Source: CAVUAA01 sp963739345 (GTDB lineage Bacteria; Chlamydiota; Chlamydiia; Chlamydiales; JAFEGQ01). Taken from it: 64,000 bases of DNA. The translations under genes and the position numbers were made by a program. The notes beneath the pieces were generated by a model. It worked only from the letters and a program-made list of their open reading frames with translations. It made no database searches and was not told the DNA's origin. Position 1 is the first letter of the stretch, and every line of letters begins with the position of its first letter. Below are positions 15,457 through 24,394 of the stretch, piece by piece. The stretch covers positions 186,001-250,000 of the forward strand of contig CAVUAA010000002.1 in assembly GCA_963739345.1 (NCBI GenBank), in the 5' to 3' direction.

Positions 15457-17651
15457 AAAGGCTGTTACTCCTCCTTCTTTTCCCCCTTTGCCTGCACGCT
15501 CAAGGAATGCCGTGGTGGGTCGCTCATGCTGACGGCGACGGACACATTGGCGGCTGGCGAGATGCAGGACACCTCACCCTCTTCACCCCCTTCGGCCAAT
15601 TTGGCAACAACATGTTCTTCATTCAAGGGAGCATTGGACGGTTCAAGGATTCGTCAACAGGGACCCTTGGCGGCGGCTATCGGGTGCAGCTCTCCCGCAA
15701 TCTTGGATGGGGAGTGAACGTCTTCTGCGACTACGCCTACGGCGACAACACCAACCTCAACTGGGTGCAGGGGGGAGTTGGAGGAGAAGTGATTGGCCCA
15801 TGGTTTGAGGCGCGCGCGAACGCCTACGTCCCCCGCCTCGATGTGCAGACCGGCTCTGCCCGGCGGGTCAACACGGTTGAGCCAGGAATCGTCGAGCAGC
15901 CAGGACACGTCCGGCCCGTGGTTAACATCACCCAGATCGTCGACAGTGAGCAACAGCAAGCCCGTTGGGGCTTCGATGTCGAAGGAGGCGTGGGAGCTCC
16001 CGTTGGTTATGGATCGGTCTGGGGCTACGTCGGCTACTTCCGCTTTCAGGCGCACGGCTTGCCCACCTTCGAAGGGCCCCGCGCAAGAGCTGAATATCGC
16101 CTCCCCCTCCCCCTTGCCTGGGGCGATGCCGAGCTCTGGTTGGGAGGTGAATACGCCCACGACGCCGTGCACGGATCAGAGGGTTCTGCCACCATCCACG
16201 TTCAAGTTCCCCTCTTCTGTCAGCGCCGCTTCGGCCGCAGCCCAAACATGTGCGTCTTCAAGCGGCTCGGCGACAGCGTCCGACGACAAAACGGCATTGT
16301 CCTTCAGCGATTCAAGAAGAGAACGATTGCGCAGCGACAGGTGGGTCTCTGGTTCATCCGGATTAATGGTCCTGACGCCGCTCCCGGAACCCAACAGATG
16401 CCCACCAGCTTGACCACAGTCAACACGTTCGCACAGCCGGGCGACTTCATCTTCGCTCTCAATCTTCTTCCAGGCTTCCAACCCATTCCGATCGGCACCC
16501 AACTTGGCGGCACCGCCTGGACCATGAAGAATGCTCAGACTCTGGTCAGCTTTGGCAACAGCAACGTCGTCAACCTCAACCTTGGCAACGGCGTCAACTT
16601 CCCCATCTACGACCTTGACGGCGCCGGGCGAGGTGGCCTAATCCAAAACATGGCAGGGGTCAACGGCGTCATCGTCGGCAACGACAATGTGATTCAAGGA
16701 ACATCAATCCAGGCAGGTGTCGCCTCCATCTCCGGTACAGGGATCCGCAATCTCACCGTCACCGACACTCGGCTCAACATGTTCACCGGACAGGGGATTG
16801 CACTCACCAACGTCACCGGAACGATCAGCCTCACAAACAATCCGATCGATGGCAGTGGAGGCGCGGCCTCCCGCGGCATCCAGCTCACCAACAGCGGCGC
16901 GCTCACCACCTTCGTGAGCATCACCGGCAACAACACCATCACGCGGGCAGGAGCCGATGGCATCAGCCTCGAGCTAGCCGGCTCGGGAGGCGTCTTGGGC
17001 GCCGTCATCGACGGCAACACCATCGAAGACACCGGGGCGGGCGCAGGTGGTCTCGCCGGCATCCGCCTCATCACCAACGCCAATACCACAGGCGGTCAGC
17101 TCGCCTTCCGCGTCTCCAACAACAGAGTGACCACAAGCGCCCGCCAGGCGATTGTGGGTTCGTTCCGTGGTGCAGCAGGAACAGAGACGGTGGTCAACGG
17201 CGCCGTTACTTCAAACATCATCACCACCACCGGTGCCACCGGCGCCGTTGAGATGTCCTCGAACTACACCAATTCGAATGACACCACTTCACTGCTCATC
17301 AACTCCAATATGTTCACCACCATCACCGACGTCTCCATCTTCGGCAACCTCGCCTCCACTACCGGCAACATGAACCTCACTCTCATCAGTAACATGGACA
17401 ACTCGGCCACCGTCGCAACAGACACCAATGTCATCCTTGCGCAGAGTTCAGGCACCGCCTGCATGACCGCCACCGACAACCGCACCGCGCGGGGGGCCGG
17501 ACCGCCCAACAATATCATTGCCACGCGAGTAGCAGGAACATTCTCAGTCACCAACCAGGCGGCTCTATCGACAAATAATAATGGGATGACGGTCACCACA
17601 ACGGGAACGACCAACACAACCGAAAACTGCCCAACGGTTACAACCCCTTGA
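15453..17651 (+). CDS. Inverse autotransporter with beta-helix-like passenger (copy 2 of pair)
   Basis: 732 residues from the ATG at 15453, which overlaps the upstream stop as ATGA. This start gives a clean signal peptide, MKRLLLLLLFPLCLHAQG; an earlier TTG/ATG-type reading at 15432 would bury it. The barrel (about 25-265) and the CPNMCVFKRLGDSVRRQNG-type junction match copy 1 closely. The passenger keeps the repeat style (GNNTITRAGADGISLELAG, DGNTIEDTG) but has diverged much more. The pair looks like a tandem duplication under diversifying pressure on the exposed half. Its end overlaps the convergent aminotransferase by 14 bases. Confidence 0.8.
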   Translation: MKRLLLLLLFPLCLHAQGMPWWVAHADGDGHIGGWRDAGHLTLFTPFGQFGNNMFFIQGSIGRFKDSSTGTLGGGYRVQLSRNLGWGVNVFCDYAYGDNTNLNWVQGGVGGEVIGPWFEARANAYVPRLDVQTGSARRVNTVEPGIVEQPGHVRPVVNITQIVDSEQQQARWGFDVEGGVGAPVGYGSVWGYVGYFRFQAHGLPTFEGPRARAEYRLPLPLAWGDAELWLGGEYAHDAVHGSEGSATIHVQVPLFCQRRFGRSPNMCVFKRLGDSVRRQNGIVLQRFKKRTIAQRQVGLWFIRINGPDAAPGTQQMPTSLTTVNTFAQPGDFIFALNLLPGFQPIPIGTQLGGTAWTMKNAQTLVSFGNSNVVNLNLGNGVNFPIYDLDGAGRGGLIQNMAGVNGVIVGNDNVIQGTSIQAGVASISGTGIRNLTVTDTRLNMFTGQGIALTNVTGTISLTNNPIDGSGGAASRGIQLTNSGALTTFVSITGNNTITRAGADGISLELAGSGGVLGAVIDGNTIEDTGAGAGGLAGIRLITNANTTGGQLAFRVSNNRVTTSARQAIVGSFRGAAGTETVVNGAVTSNIITTTGATGAVEMSSNYTNSNDTTSLLINSNMFTTITDVSIFGNLASTTGNMNLTLISNMDNSATVATDTNVILAQSSGTACMTATDNRTARGAGPPNNIIATRVAGTFSVTNQAALSTNNNGMTVTTTGTTNTTENCPTVTTP

Positions 17652-18804
17652 GCGCCTTTTTCATCGCAGCGAGCCCACCCTCTAGCTGCTCTAGGTCACA
17701 AGAGTAGGAGAGACGTAACTCGGGACGGTCAATGCCAAACAGTTCCATTGGAACCGAGCGGACTGCGCATTTACGCACCAGAAATTCAAACGCATCAAAG
17801 CCATCGTTGACCCCCTCGATCCGCTCCACCATCCCCGAGCAATCGGTCATGCAAAACATCCCCCACTCAGGCTCATGAACCACCTCAAGCCAATCAGACA
17901 ATTCCCGAATACCAGCTAGCATCACATTGCGATGAGCCATGTAGCCCCGGTTCTTCTCCTCTAGAAACTGATCGAGCAGATCGAGATCTCCCCCCAACAT
18001 CTCACCAAGCGCCAGCTGCGGCGAACGGGGGACAAATCCAATTGTCGTCTCCACCCGGCGCACCAGCCTCTCGGCCAACTCCTCATCGGTCACGGCAATG
18101 CCCAGGCGAGCATTGGCCAGCCCAAACGGTTTTGAGAGTCCCAGCATGCTGACTACGCGACACCTCCGCCCAAGAGCAGAGGCGAGCGGCGCCCGCCCCT
18201 GTTTTGCTCCCAGAGGAAAGAAAGCTAGATCTTCAATCAATACAATCCCCCTATCGGCGCACAGCTCGCTCAGCTCCTCCACTTCCTCTTCGCCGTAGGC
18301 TGCCCCATAGAGGTTCGGATTGATGTGAACAAGACCAACGACTCTCCCCTCGTAGCCATCAATCACCGCCTCAATCTCCTCCATCGAATGCTTCCCACGC
18401 CCTGGGATCAACAACGGATGCCCCCCCGCCTGCTCCACCTGCGGAATCATAATTGAGTAGGTTGGCGTCGGCATGGCAATCGCATCCCCTGGACGCTCGA
18501 TCAGCTCCCGACAGATCAGATCATTGACGTGAAGCGTCCCCGTTCCTACGACCACATCGAGCGAACCTCCTTCCTTAATCAAGCCATAGTGGGCAAAGAG
18601 ACGGAGCACTCCTGCGCGAACTGCAGGAGTCGTCTGCTTGCTGTAGTAGCGATTAAAAGAGGCTAAATCTTCAGAGAGGTGGCGTGCATACGCCTCCACA
18701 AACGGAGCGTAAGGAAGTCCAAGCGCATCGCCAGTGTCAAACGGAAAAGCATCAGGACCGCACTCGCGGAGCACGGAATAAAATTCTTCGAGTCTCATCA
18801 TCAC
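17638..18804 (-). CDS. PLP-dependent class I/II aminotransferase
   Basis: 388 residues of fold-type I aminotransferase. Asn162-Pro-Asn and Tyr166-Gly stand where the cofactor-binding NPxNPTG loop falls, Asp192 (IEDLAF) should bind the pyridine nitrogen, and Lys225 in MLGLSKPFGLANARLGI is the Schiff-base lysine. Arg near the C-terminus (RPELRLSYSC) would bind substrate carboxylate. The substrate cannot be told; the NPN-YG variant is not the standard AspC/TyrB form. The frame opens at a GTG with two ATGs just after (MMMR). It is convergent with the autotransporter pair and divergent from the methyltransferase-like genes. Confidence 0.85.
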   Translation of the reverse strand: MMMRLEEFYSVLRECGPDAFPFDTGDALGLPYAPFVEAYARHLSEDLASFNRYYSKQTTPAVRAGVLRLFAHYGLIKEGGSLDVVVGTGTLHVNDLICRELIERPGDAIAMPTPTYSIMIPQVEQAGGHPLLIPGRGKHSMEEIEAVIDGYEGRVVGLVHINPNLYGAAYGEEEVEELSELCADRGIVLIEDLAFFPLGAKQGRAPLASALGRRCRVVSMLGLSKPFGLANARLGIAVTDEELAERLVRRVETTIGFVPRSPQLALGEMLGGDLDLLDQFLEEKNRGYMAHRNVMLAGIRELSDWLEVVHEPEWGMFCMTDCSGMVERIEGVNDGFDAFEFLVRKCAVRSVPMELFGIDRPELRLSYSCDLEQLEGGLAAMKKALKGL

Positions 18805-18883
18805 TATAGGGTTTAAAGGAGCTTGCCAAATGCGCTTAGATACAGACTATGCAAGAAGGGAGGAAATACGTACACTTCTCGTC

Positions 18884-19711
18884 ATGTTTAGCCGTCTCTA
18901 CCTGCTAGCCACGCTCCTCTTTACCGCCCTGTCAGCCTTTGCCTATGAATGGGCAGCCAACGACTACCACATCCACTCAAGCTGCCAGCAGGAGTGGGCG
19001 TCGAATTTTCTCAAGACGATCGACATTGCAGAGAACGAGCGAGTGCTAGACATCGGCTGTGGCAACGGCCGGATCACCAGTGCGCTTGCCGCCGATCTCA
19101 ACACCGGGAGCGCGGTCGGCCTTGATCTCTCCCCAACGATGATCAATTTTGCTAAATCGCACTTCCATCGAGAGAACCTCAAGTTTGTGCAGGGAGACGG
19201 ACGCTACCTCCCGTTTGAGAATGAGTTCGACCTCGTCGTCTCCTTCACCTGCCTCCACTGGATCCGTCCGCTAGAGCAATGTTTCCAATCGGTTCAAAAA
19301 AGCCTCCGACCCGGCGGCCGCCTTGCCGCCTGCATCTCCGGAACCAACCCCCTCATTCAAGCCATTTGCCACACCATGACCCAACCGCCCTGGGCCGCCC
19401 ACCTCGCCCACTTTGAGAGGCTTCCCTCCTACCACACTGCCGAAGCGATTAGGGCGACGCTTCACGCCGCCCAGCTAGAACCGATCCGCATCGAAAAAGT
19501 GACCGAAGAGACCACATTCGCCGACAGAGAAGCGTTCTCTTTATGGATCTCTCAATGGCTCGCCTCCGAACGGGAGCTACCAGTAGAGATGCGACAAGCC
19601 TACCGAGACGCCATCATCGACCGCTACATCGAACAGACCGGAACCTTGGATCCAAAGAGTGGCTCTGTTGTAATGATTCAGTACATGACCCATGTGGTGG
19701 CAAAAAAATGA
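18884..19711 (+). CDS. SAM-dependent methyltransferase-like protein with signal peptide
   Basis: 275 residues from the ATG at 18884. This start gives a classic signal peptide, LYLLATLLFTALSAFA, with cleavage after Ala20. An ATG at 18830 adds 18 residues in front and would bury it. The rest is a class I methyltransferase: motif I is VLDIGCGNG (Asp56), motif II is AVGLDLSPTMINFA, then FDLVVSFTCLHW and LRPGGRL. Trans-aconitate or malonyl-ACP methyltransferases look like this but are cytoplasmic. An exported SAM enzyme is odd because SAM is not expected in the periplasm. The stretch may be a membrane anchor. It overlaps the next gene by ATGA. Confidence 0.75.
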   Translation: MFSRLYLLATLLFTALSAFAYEWAANDYHIHSSCQQEWASNFLKTIDIAENERVLDIGCGNGRITSALAADLNTGSAVGLDLSPTMINFAKSHFHRENLKFVQGDGRYLPFENEFDLVVSFTCLHWIRPLEQCFQSVQKSLRPGGRLAACISGTNPLIQAICHTMTQPPWAAHLAHFERLPSYHTAEAIRATLHAAQLEPIRIEKVTEETTFADREAFSLWISQWLASERELPVEMRQAYRDAIIDRYIEQTGTLDPKSGSVVMIQYMTHVVAKK

Positions 19712-20196
19712 GACTTCTTCTCCTTCTCCTCTGCTCCTCTCTCGCCGCGTTTGACTATCGAGTTGCCCACGAGATTCTCGACTCCTACCCCTTTATCGGC
19801 GACGAGCGGGTGCTCCATATTGGGTGTGAGACGGGAGCGATCACCGCCTCCATCGCCACGCGCGTTCCCGACGGCTTTGTCCTCGGCATCGACCCGTGGG
19901 CCGACCACATCGAAGCGGCCGAGCACACCTACGACCTCGATCTCTTCGCCAATATTCAGTTCCAGCTCGGCGTCAGCGTCGACGGGGCCACCCAGTTTGA
20001 CCTCGCCACCTGCTTTGGAGAGCTCGACCTCCCCGCGCTGGCCAGCCTCCGCCCCGGCGGTCACCTCCTCTCCTGCGTCCCACTCGACGGCGCCGCCGAC
20101 CACCTCACCGCACTCCAGGAAGCTGGACTCAGGCTCATCCGCCTCTCCCAGCTTGACAACGCCCTCCTCCGAATCGAAGCGGAGCGACCCGCATGA
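19708..20196 (+). CDS. Short methyltransferase-fold protein with signal peptide
   Basis: 162 residues from the ATG at 19708, which overlaps the upstream stop as ATGA. The N-terminus MRLLLLLLCSSLAA is signal-like. A methyltransferase-like core follows: VLHIGCETGAITASIA replaces the usual VLDxGxGxG (Asp to His, last Gly to Glu), then GIDPWADHIEAAE, FDLATC and LRPGGHLLSC. It lacks the C-terminal substrate half of its neighbour, so it may be a decayed or accessory copy. Tandem placement and shared features suggest duplication. Confidence 0.65.
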   Translation: MRLLLLLLCSSLAAFDYRVAHEILDSYPFIGDERVLHIGCETGAITASIATRVPDGFVLGIDPWADHIEAAEHTYDLDLFANIQFQLGVSVDGATQFDLATCFGELDLPALASLRPGGHLLSCVPLDGAADHLTALQEAGLRLIRLSQLDNALLRIEAERPA

Positions 20197-20921
20197 CCAT
20201 CTTCGCCCTCGCCGACCTCCACCTCGCCGTCGCCCATCCCGAGAAGGACATGAAAGTGTTCGGGCCCAACTGGGAAGGGTACATGGAGAAGATAGCCTCT
20301 AACTGGAAAAGAGCTGTCACCGACGACGACCTTGTCCTCCTCCCCGGCGACATCTCCTGGGCCATGCGCCCCGAAAACGCGCGCATCGACCTCGACTGGA
20401 TCGACGCCCTTCCTGGCACCAAGATCATGATCCGCGGCAACCACGACCTCTGGTGGGGCTCCATCAAAAAAGTGCGCGAAATCTGCCCCCCCTCCATCAT
20501 CCCCATCCACCACAGCGCCACCACCTGGAACGACACCGCCATCGCCGGCACCCGCCTCTGGGACAGCCCTGACGAATATTCCTTCCGCAAGTTCACCGAC
20601 TTTGAACTCGGAGCGGACGACAAAGCGGCCGCCATCAAGATCTTTGAGCGGGAGCTTGGCCGCCTTGAGATCGCCTGCCAGGCGCTCGATCCTGCCGCGG
20701 GGCAGCGCATCATCATGACCCACTATCCCCCTATCAGCTCAGACCTCGAGCCCTCCCGTGCCGCCGCCATCTTAGAAAAGCACCACATCGACATTTGCTG
20801 CTTCGGCCACCTCCACGCCATTCCCCCTGGCACCCCCATGTTTGGCACCCTAAATGGCGTCACCTACGTCAACTGCGCCGCCGACTATGTCGATTTCGCT
20901 CCCGTTCTTTTGACACATTAG
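20193..20921 (+). CDS. Calcineurin-like metallophosphoesterase
   Basis: 242 residues of the COG1768-type predicted phosphohydrolases. All metal ligands are present: Asp8 and His10 (ADLHLA), Asp53 (GDISW), GNHD at 82-85, His in IIMTHYPP, and GHLH near the C-terminus. It probably hydrolyses a phosphoester in the cytoplasm; the substrate is unknown. The start overlaps the methyltransferase-like gene as ATGA, so the three genes from 18884 appear to be one translationally coupled unit. Confidence 0.85.
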   Translation: MTIFALADLHLAVAHPEKDMKVFGPNWEGYMEKIASNWKRAVTDDDLVLLPGDISWAMRPENARIDLDWIDALPGTKIMIRGNHDLWWGSIKKVREICPPSIIPIHHSATTWNDTAIAGTRLWDSPDEYSFRKFTDFELGADDKAAAIKIFERELGRLEIACQALDPAAGQRIIMTHYPPISSDLEPSRAAAILEKHHIDICCFGHLHAIPPGTPMFGTLNGVTYVNCAADYVDFAPVLLTH

Positions 20922-20945
20922 CACTCCCCCCGTACGATCTGGCCT

Positions 20946-21455
20946 ATGCCCGAACGTCCCCTCGAATGCACCGAATGCAAACGACCCATCGCGGTCGACT
21001 ACTCAGAAGTGGTCGGAGAACAGGTCTCTGATCAGAGCATGTGCGCTCAGTGCCCCGTCCTTCAGCGACGCCTACATGGAACCACTGCCGATGAGGGAGG
21101 CAAGAGTGCCCCATCAAATGCCGCCGGCCTTGCCTGCGGCGAGTGTGGAACCACACTAGAAGCGGTCCGAACCGGAAGTCCTCTTGGCTGTCCCGCCTGC
21201 TACGCCATCTTTGGAGAGGTCATCACCTATGAGCTGCAGCAAGTAGGAAAGATCTCCCGCCGCCTCGGACGCTCCCCCTCTAAATCCGAACCACTCCACA
21301 TCGGACGGGGACCAGGTGATCTGCCCAAAATCAATCCCGACATCAAACTTATCGCCCTCGACGAAGCGCTCCAAGCTACCCTCGAAGGAGAAGACTACGA
21401 AGGAGCCGCTTGGCTCCGCGACCAAATCGCACAAACAAAAGAACCCAACTCATGA
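20946..21455 (+). CDS. mcsA: McsA-like zinc-finger protein, partner of McsB
   Basis: 169 residues. Four Cys-x-x-Cys pairs (CTEC at 8-11, CAQC at about 33-36, then CGEC and CPAC) form two zinc-binding sites, and a UvrB/UvrC-type helical hairpin ends the protein (ALQATLEGEDYEGAAWLRDQ). In Firmicutes McsA activates the protein-arginine kinase McsB. Here it overlaps the mcsB-like gene by ATGA, the same pairing as in Chlamydia. Confidence 0.85.
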   Translation: MPERPLECTECKRPIAVDYSEVVGEQVSDQSMCAQCPVLQRRLHGTTADEGGKSAPSNAAGLACGECGTTLEAVRTGSPLGCPACYAIFGEVITYELQQVGKISRRLGRSPSKSEPLHIGRGPGDLPKINPDIKLIALDEALQATLEGEDYEGAAWLRDQIAQTKEPNS

Positions 21456-22519
21456 GAGCGAAGCTCGACCAGCACCCCTTTCTCTCCCTCCGCGAGCCGT
21501 GGGCTAACAACGACAACACCATCTGGCTCGCCTCCACCCTCTCCCTCTTCCGCAACCTCCACAACCGTCCGTTTCCCAGCAAATTAGACGAGAAGCAGCG
21601 GCTCCAGCTCCGCACCCAGCTGACAAAAGCGCTCACCGCAAATTCCGCCTTCGAAAAAGGACACGCCGTTGAAGCCGAGGCAATGGGCCCTCTCGAGAAG
21701 GAGTTCATCTACGAACACTTTCTCTCTTTCCGCAACTTTCAACAGGCGCTAAAAGGGGATGGCTTCGTCGTTGGCGAGAGCGGCGCCCTCCTCGCAGTCC
21801 TTAACGTCCGCGACCATCTCCACCTACAGCTCACCGACACCTCCGAAACGCTCGAAGAGGCGTGGCAGCGGCTTGTCCAGATCGAGACCAGCATCGGCAA
21901 AACCCTCCCCTATAGCTACTCCGGGCGGTTTGGCTACCTCACTGCCGAGCCCACCCAATGTGGCACCGCCCTTGTCGCCCGCCTCTTCCTCCACGTTCCC
22001 GCCCTCATCCACACCGGCGTCCTCCCCGAAACCCTCGAAAGATTTGCCTCAGAAGATGTAGAAATTGCTGGCATCACCGGCACTCTGGATGATATTGCCG
22101 GTGATCTACTCGCGGTCACCAACCGGTGCACCCTTGGTCTCTCCGAAGAGGACATCCTCCAATCGGTCCGCGCCGCCGCCCTCAAGCTCACCGTCGCCGA
22201 AAAGCGAGCCCGCAAGGAGCTCGCCGCCACTAGAGACCCCCACGCTATGGACGAAGTCTCCCGCGCCTTTGGCCTCGCCCTCCACTCCTACCAGCTTGAA
22301 ACCGTCGAAGCTTGGGACGCCATCAGCCTCCTCAAGCTCGGCACCGACCTTGGCTGGGTCACCGGCCTCTCCCAAGAGCTCCTCAACGAGCTCTTCTTCG
22401 ACTGCCGCCGTGCCCACCTCGTCGCGCAACACACAGAAGAGATTACACAAGACGAGCTTGCCCACCGCCGCGCCGAGTTCATCCACGCCTCCCTTACCAA
22501 CGCCCGCCTAGAGATCTAA
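21452..22519 (+). CDS. mcsB: McsB-like guanidino kinase family protein
   Basis: 355 residues, ATP:guanido phosphotransferase fold; start chosen by ATGA overlap with mcsA. The overall frame of McsB is recognisable: a GRFGYLTAEPTQCGTALVAR stretch, then HVPAL, GDLLAVTNRCTLGLSEEDIL, and RAFGLALHSYQ. Two key places differ from active McsB. The SSRIRLARN nucleotide-binding segment reads ASTLSLFRN here, and the catalytic CPTNxGTG reads EPTQCGTA, with the Cys moved. Protein-arginine phosphorylation may therefore be weak, altered or lost. Family identity is fairly secure, activity is not. Confidence 0.8.
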   Translation: MRAKLDQHPFLSLREPWANNDNTIWLASTLSLFRNLHNRPFPSKLDEKQRLQLRTQLTKALTANSAFEKGHAVEAEAMGPLEKEFIYEHFLSFRNFQQALKGDGFVVGESGALLAVLNVRDHLHLQLTDTSETLEEAWQRLVQIETSIGKTLPYSYSGRFGYLTAEPTQCGTALVARLFLHVPALIHTGVLPETLERFASEDVEIAGITGTLDDIAGDLLAVTNRCTLGLSEEDILQSVRAAALKLTVAEKRARKELAATRDPHAMDEVSRAFGLALHSYQLETVEAWDAISLLKLGTDLGWVTGLSQELLNELFFDCRRAHLVAQHTEEITQDELAHRRAEFIHASLTNARLEI

Positions 22520-22670
22520 TGGCGTCGACCGCGGAATACCAAAACTCAATCTAGGGTGGGTTTGGCCAGGACGGGTCTGGCTCGAAAAAGTGAGAACCGG
22601 ACGTAGGACGGTAGTCATCTTTTTGGTGCCTGACCCTACATGTCGAGTTTCAAGGTCATTGGGTCGAGAT
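22520..22670. other. Intergenic stretch with a half-palindrome
   Basis: 151 bases between mcsB (plus) and the convergent gene at 22671. It holds one notable piece: 22622-22632 (TTTGGTGCCTG) equals half of the palindrome next to the REP-associated transposase, and the following TGCCTGACCCTAC (22628-22640) recurs inverted at 61452-61464. No gene or clear terminator is seen. Confidence 0.5.
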
Positions 22671-23312
22671 CTAAACCACAGGTGTCAGATAGGTGATCGC
22701 CTCTATGCTTTTGCGCTCCATTAGCCAGTCGCTGCCCAGGCGGAAGCCCGCTTCAGCAGGCTGAAAACTGGTATGGACCGGCTCCTTTTCAGTCACCATC
22801 TCAAAGCTCTTTACCACCGTATCAAACGTCGGCTTGAAATGGTCGTAGTCCTTGGTCCCCGTCGTAAAAGTAAGGACGTAAACCGTTGGGCCATCAATAG
22901 CGACATACTGGAGCACCTTGAGATCCACCTTGTAGTGAGGATAGGTGTAGACGTGCCACTTCGCCTTCATCCCCCCTAAATCCGTGTTACCCGACTGGTC
23001 GATCTTTAAGCCCTCGACAATCGATTCAAGACCAGAAAGGCTCGCATCATAAAACTGGTCCAACGTAAGACCACCCGAATCGCCCACCATCACGTTAAAG
23101 TTAGCAGTGCCGTATTCCTGGCCTTCTGATGGCGGAGCAATGGCGAACACGTCCGCCCCCATTAGCCCCGTGCCATACTCCCAGCTCTCAGGAATTTCTA
23201 CTGAATAGCCGCTTGGGCTCGTATAAACCAATCCATTTGAATCGTGGTTAGGAGCGGTCGTCGCCGCACAAAGCACTCCACCTAAAAAGATTGCCGCTAA
23301 AACCTTCCGCAT
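22671..23312 (-). CDS. Exported DcrB/PsbP-like (DUF1795-type) protein
   Basis: 213 residues from the ATG at 23312, chosen because AAGGAAAGGGGAG precedes it and a signal peptide follows (MRKVLAAIFLGGVLCAATTA). The mature part has the beta-rich pattern of DcrB/PsbP-like proteins: YTSPSGYSVEIPESWEY, FNVMVGDSGG, LKVLQYVAIDGPTVYVLTFT, and a last helix with DYDHFKPTFDTVVKSF. Its role is unknown; family members are small periplasmic or lumenal proteins. An upstream in-frame extension to 23378 overlaps the acetyltransferase and is unlikely to be used. Confidence 0.75.
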   Translation of the reverse strand: MRKVLAAIFLGGVLCAATTAPNHDSNGLVYTSPSGYSVEIPESWEYGTGLMGADVFAIAPPSEGQEYGTANFNVMVGDSGGLTLDQFYDASLSGLESIVEGLKIDQSGNTDLGGMKAKWHVYTYPHYKVDLKVLQYVAIDGPTVYVLTFTTGTKDYDHFKPTFDTVVKSFEMVTEKEPVHTSFQPAEAGFRLGSDWLMERKSIEAITYLTPVV

Positions 23313-23374
23313 AATCGCTCCCCTTTCCTTTAAAGAATACACGGATCCGCTATTTGCTTTAAAGGAGTGACTTC

Positions 23375-24199
23375 TCAAGCTTCCAGATGATTGGCATCGG
23401 CCCCAAAGACATAAGGGGTGATCTCACCACATTCGGCGAAGCCAAATCGATTGAAGAGGGGACGGGCCTGCTGCGATGCCATCAAAAGGGTTCCACAATG
23501 GGTCGCTCCAAGGGCGTGGGCATCTCGCATCGCCCGATCCACTGTTGCGCTTGCCACCCCTTGACAGCGGTAGGGTCGCAGAACAGCCCCGTGCGCCATC
23601 AACGCCATCCCCCCCGTACAGAAGAGAGAGAGAGCTCCTACCGGCCCCCCGTTGAGGTAGGCGAGATAGTGATGCCAGGGCCGTCCAGGGCCGCACCGAC
23701 TACGGAGCACCTCCCCATACTCGGCACACACCTCAACACCAAAACTAAACACCTCTTGCAAAAGATCCATGAACACGTCAAACTCTTCCGGCTCATGCAC
23801 TTCCCGCACCTCAACATCAAGCCGGACGAATGGCCTCTGCCGATGATCTCCTAGTCCAGACACCAACGTCACATAAGGCCCCGGGCTGTGCATTCCCTCC
23901 TCTTCGAGCAGCTTGCCTAAGCCAGCCGGCTCCGCCTCAGAATCAACCCACCAACAAAACGGGAGCTTCTTTTCCTCAAAGAACTTCTGATCGCGGGCCA
24001 AATGAACCCGCGCCTCAGCCCGACTTAAACGAACACCAAGCGCACCGTTGAATAACGGGAAGCGAACATTAAAACCATAGCGGGTAAGTCCCGGCGTCTC
24101 ACTATAGAATGCCCCTTTCTCAGCTACAGCGCCCGCACGGACAGCTACAGACTGCCGAAAGCTATCAAAAATGGCGTGAGAGAGTTCGAGCCGCTCCAT
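23375..24199 (-). CDS. GNAT-family N-acetyltransferase
   Basis: 274 residues. The C-terminal half carries the acetyl-CoA motif: GALSLFCTGGMALMAHGAVL followed by RPYRCQGVASATVDRAMRDA (R/Q-x-x-G-x-A type) and LFNRFGF near the end. The N-terminal half is a divergent second GNAT-like domain (WWVDSEAEPAGLGKLLEEEG). The substrate is unknown. The gene lies 62 bases upstream of the DcrB-like gene in the same orientation. Its own upstream region holds a fold-back repeat (24240-24394). Confidence 0.8.
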   Translation of the reverse strand: MERLELSHAIFDSFRQSVAVRAGAVAEKGAFYSETPGLTRYGFNVRFPLFNGALGVRLSRAEARVHLARDQKFFEEKKLPFCWWVDSEAEPAGLGKLLEEEGMHSPGPYVTLVSGLGDHRQRPFVRLDVEVREVHEPEEFDVFMDLLQEVFSFGVEVCAEYGEVLRSRCGPGRPWHHYLAYLNGGPVGALSLFCTGGMALMAHGAVLRPYRCQGVASATVDRAMRDAHALGATHCGTLLMASQQARPLFNRFGFAECGEITPYVFGADANHLEA

Positions 24200-24239
24200 A
24201 AGCCATAGATCCTACCATCCCAACAGACAATTTTTCAAG

Positions 24240-24394
24240 GATCCCAATTGCTGCCCTCCCGTTCGACTAGGGCGTCTGGTTTTGTGCGAGATATGAGCAT
24301 CGCGACAAACGGCGTGGCCACCAGCCACGTCTGAGGAGCGACGTAGATTGCCAAAAGCAGATGCCATAGGAGGAAGACGGAGTGGCAATCGGGA
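24240..24394. repeat. Fold-back (MITE-like) repeat, copy A
   Basis: About 155 bases with long imperfect terminal inverted repeats (GATCCCAATTGC at the left, GCAATCGGGATC at the right, then a second matching block around GGCGTCTGGTTTT and AAAAGCAGATGCC). A central hairpin is CGTGGC-CACCA-GCCACG. TCAAG is found on both sides (24235-24239, 24395-24399) as a possible target duplication. Copies B (26087-26230) and C (63685-63849) share both ends. The right end supplies part of the stop codon of the PEBP gene. Confidence 0.8.
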
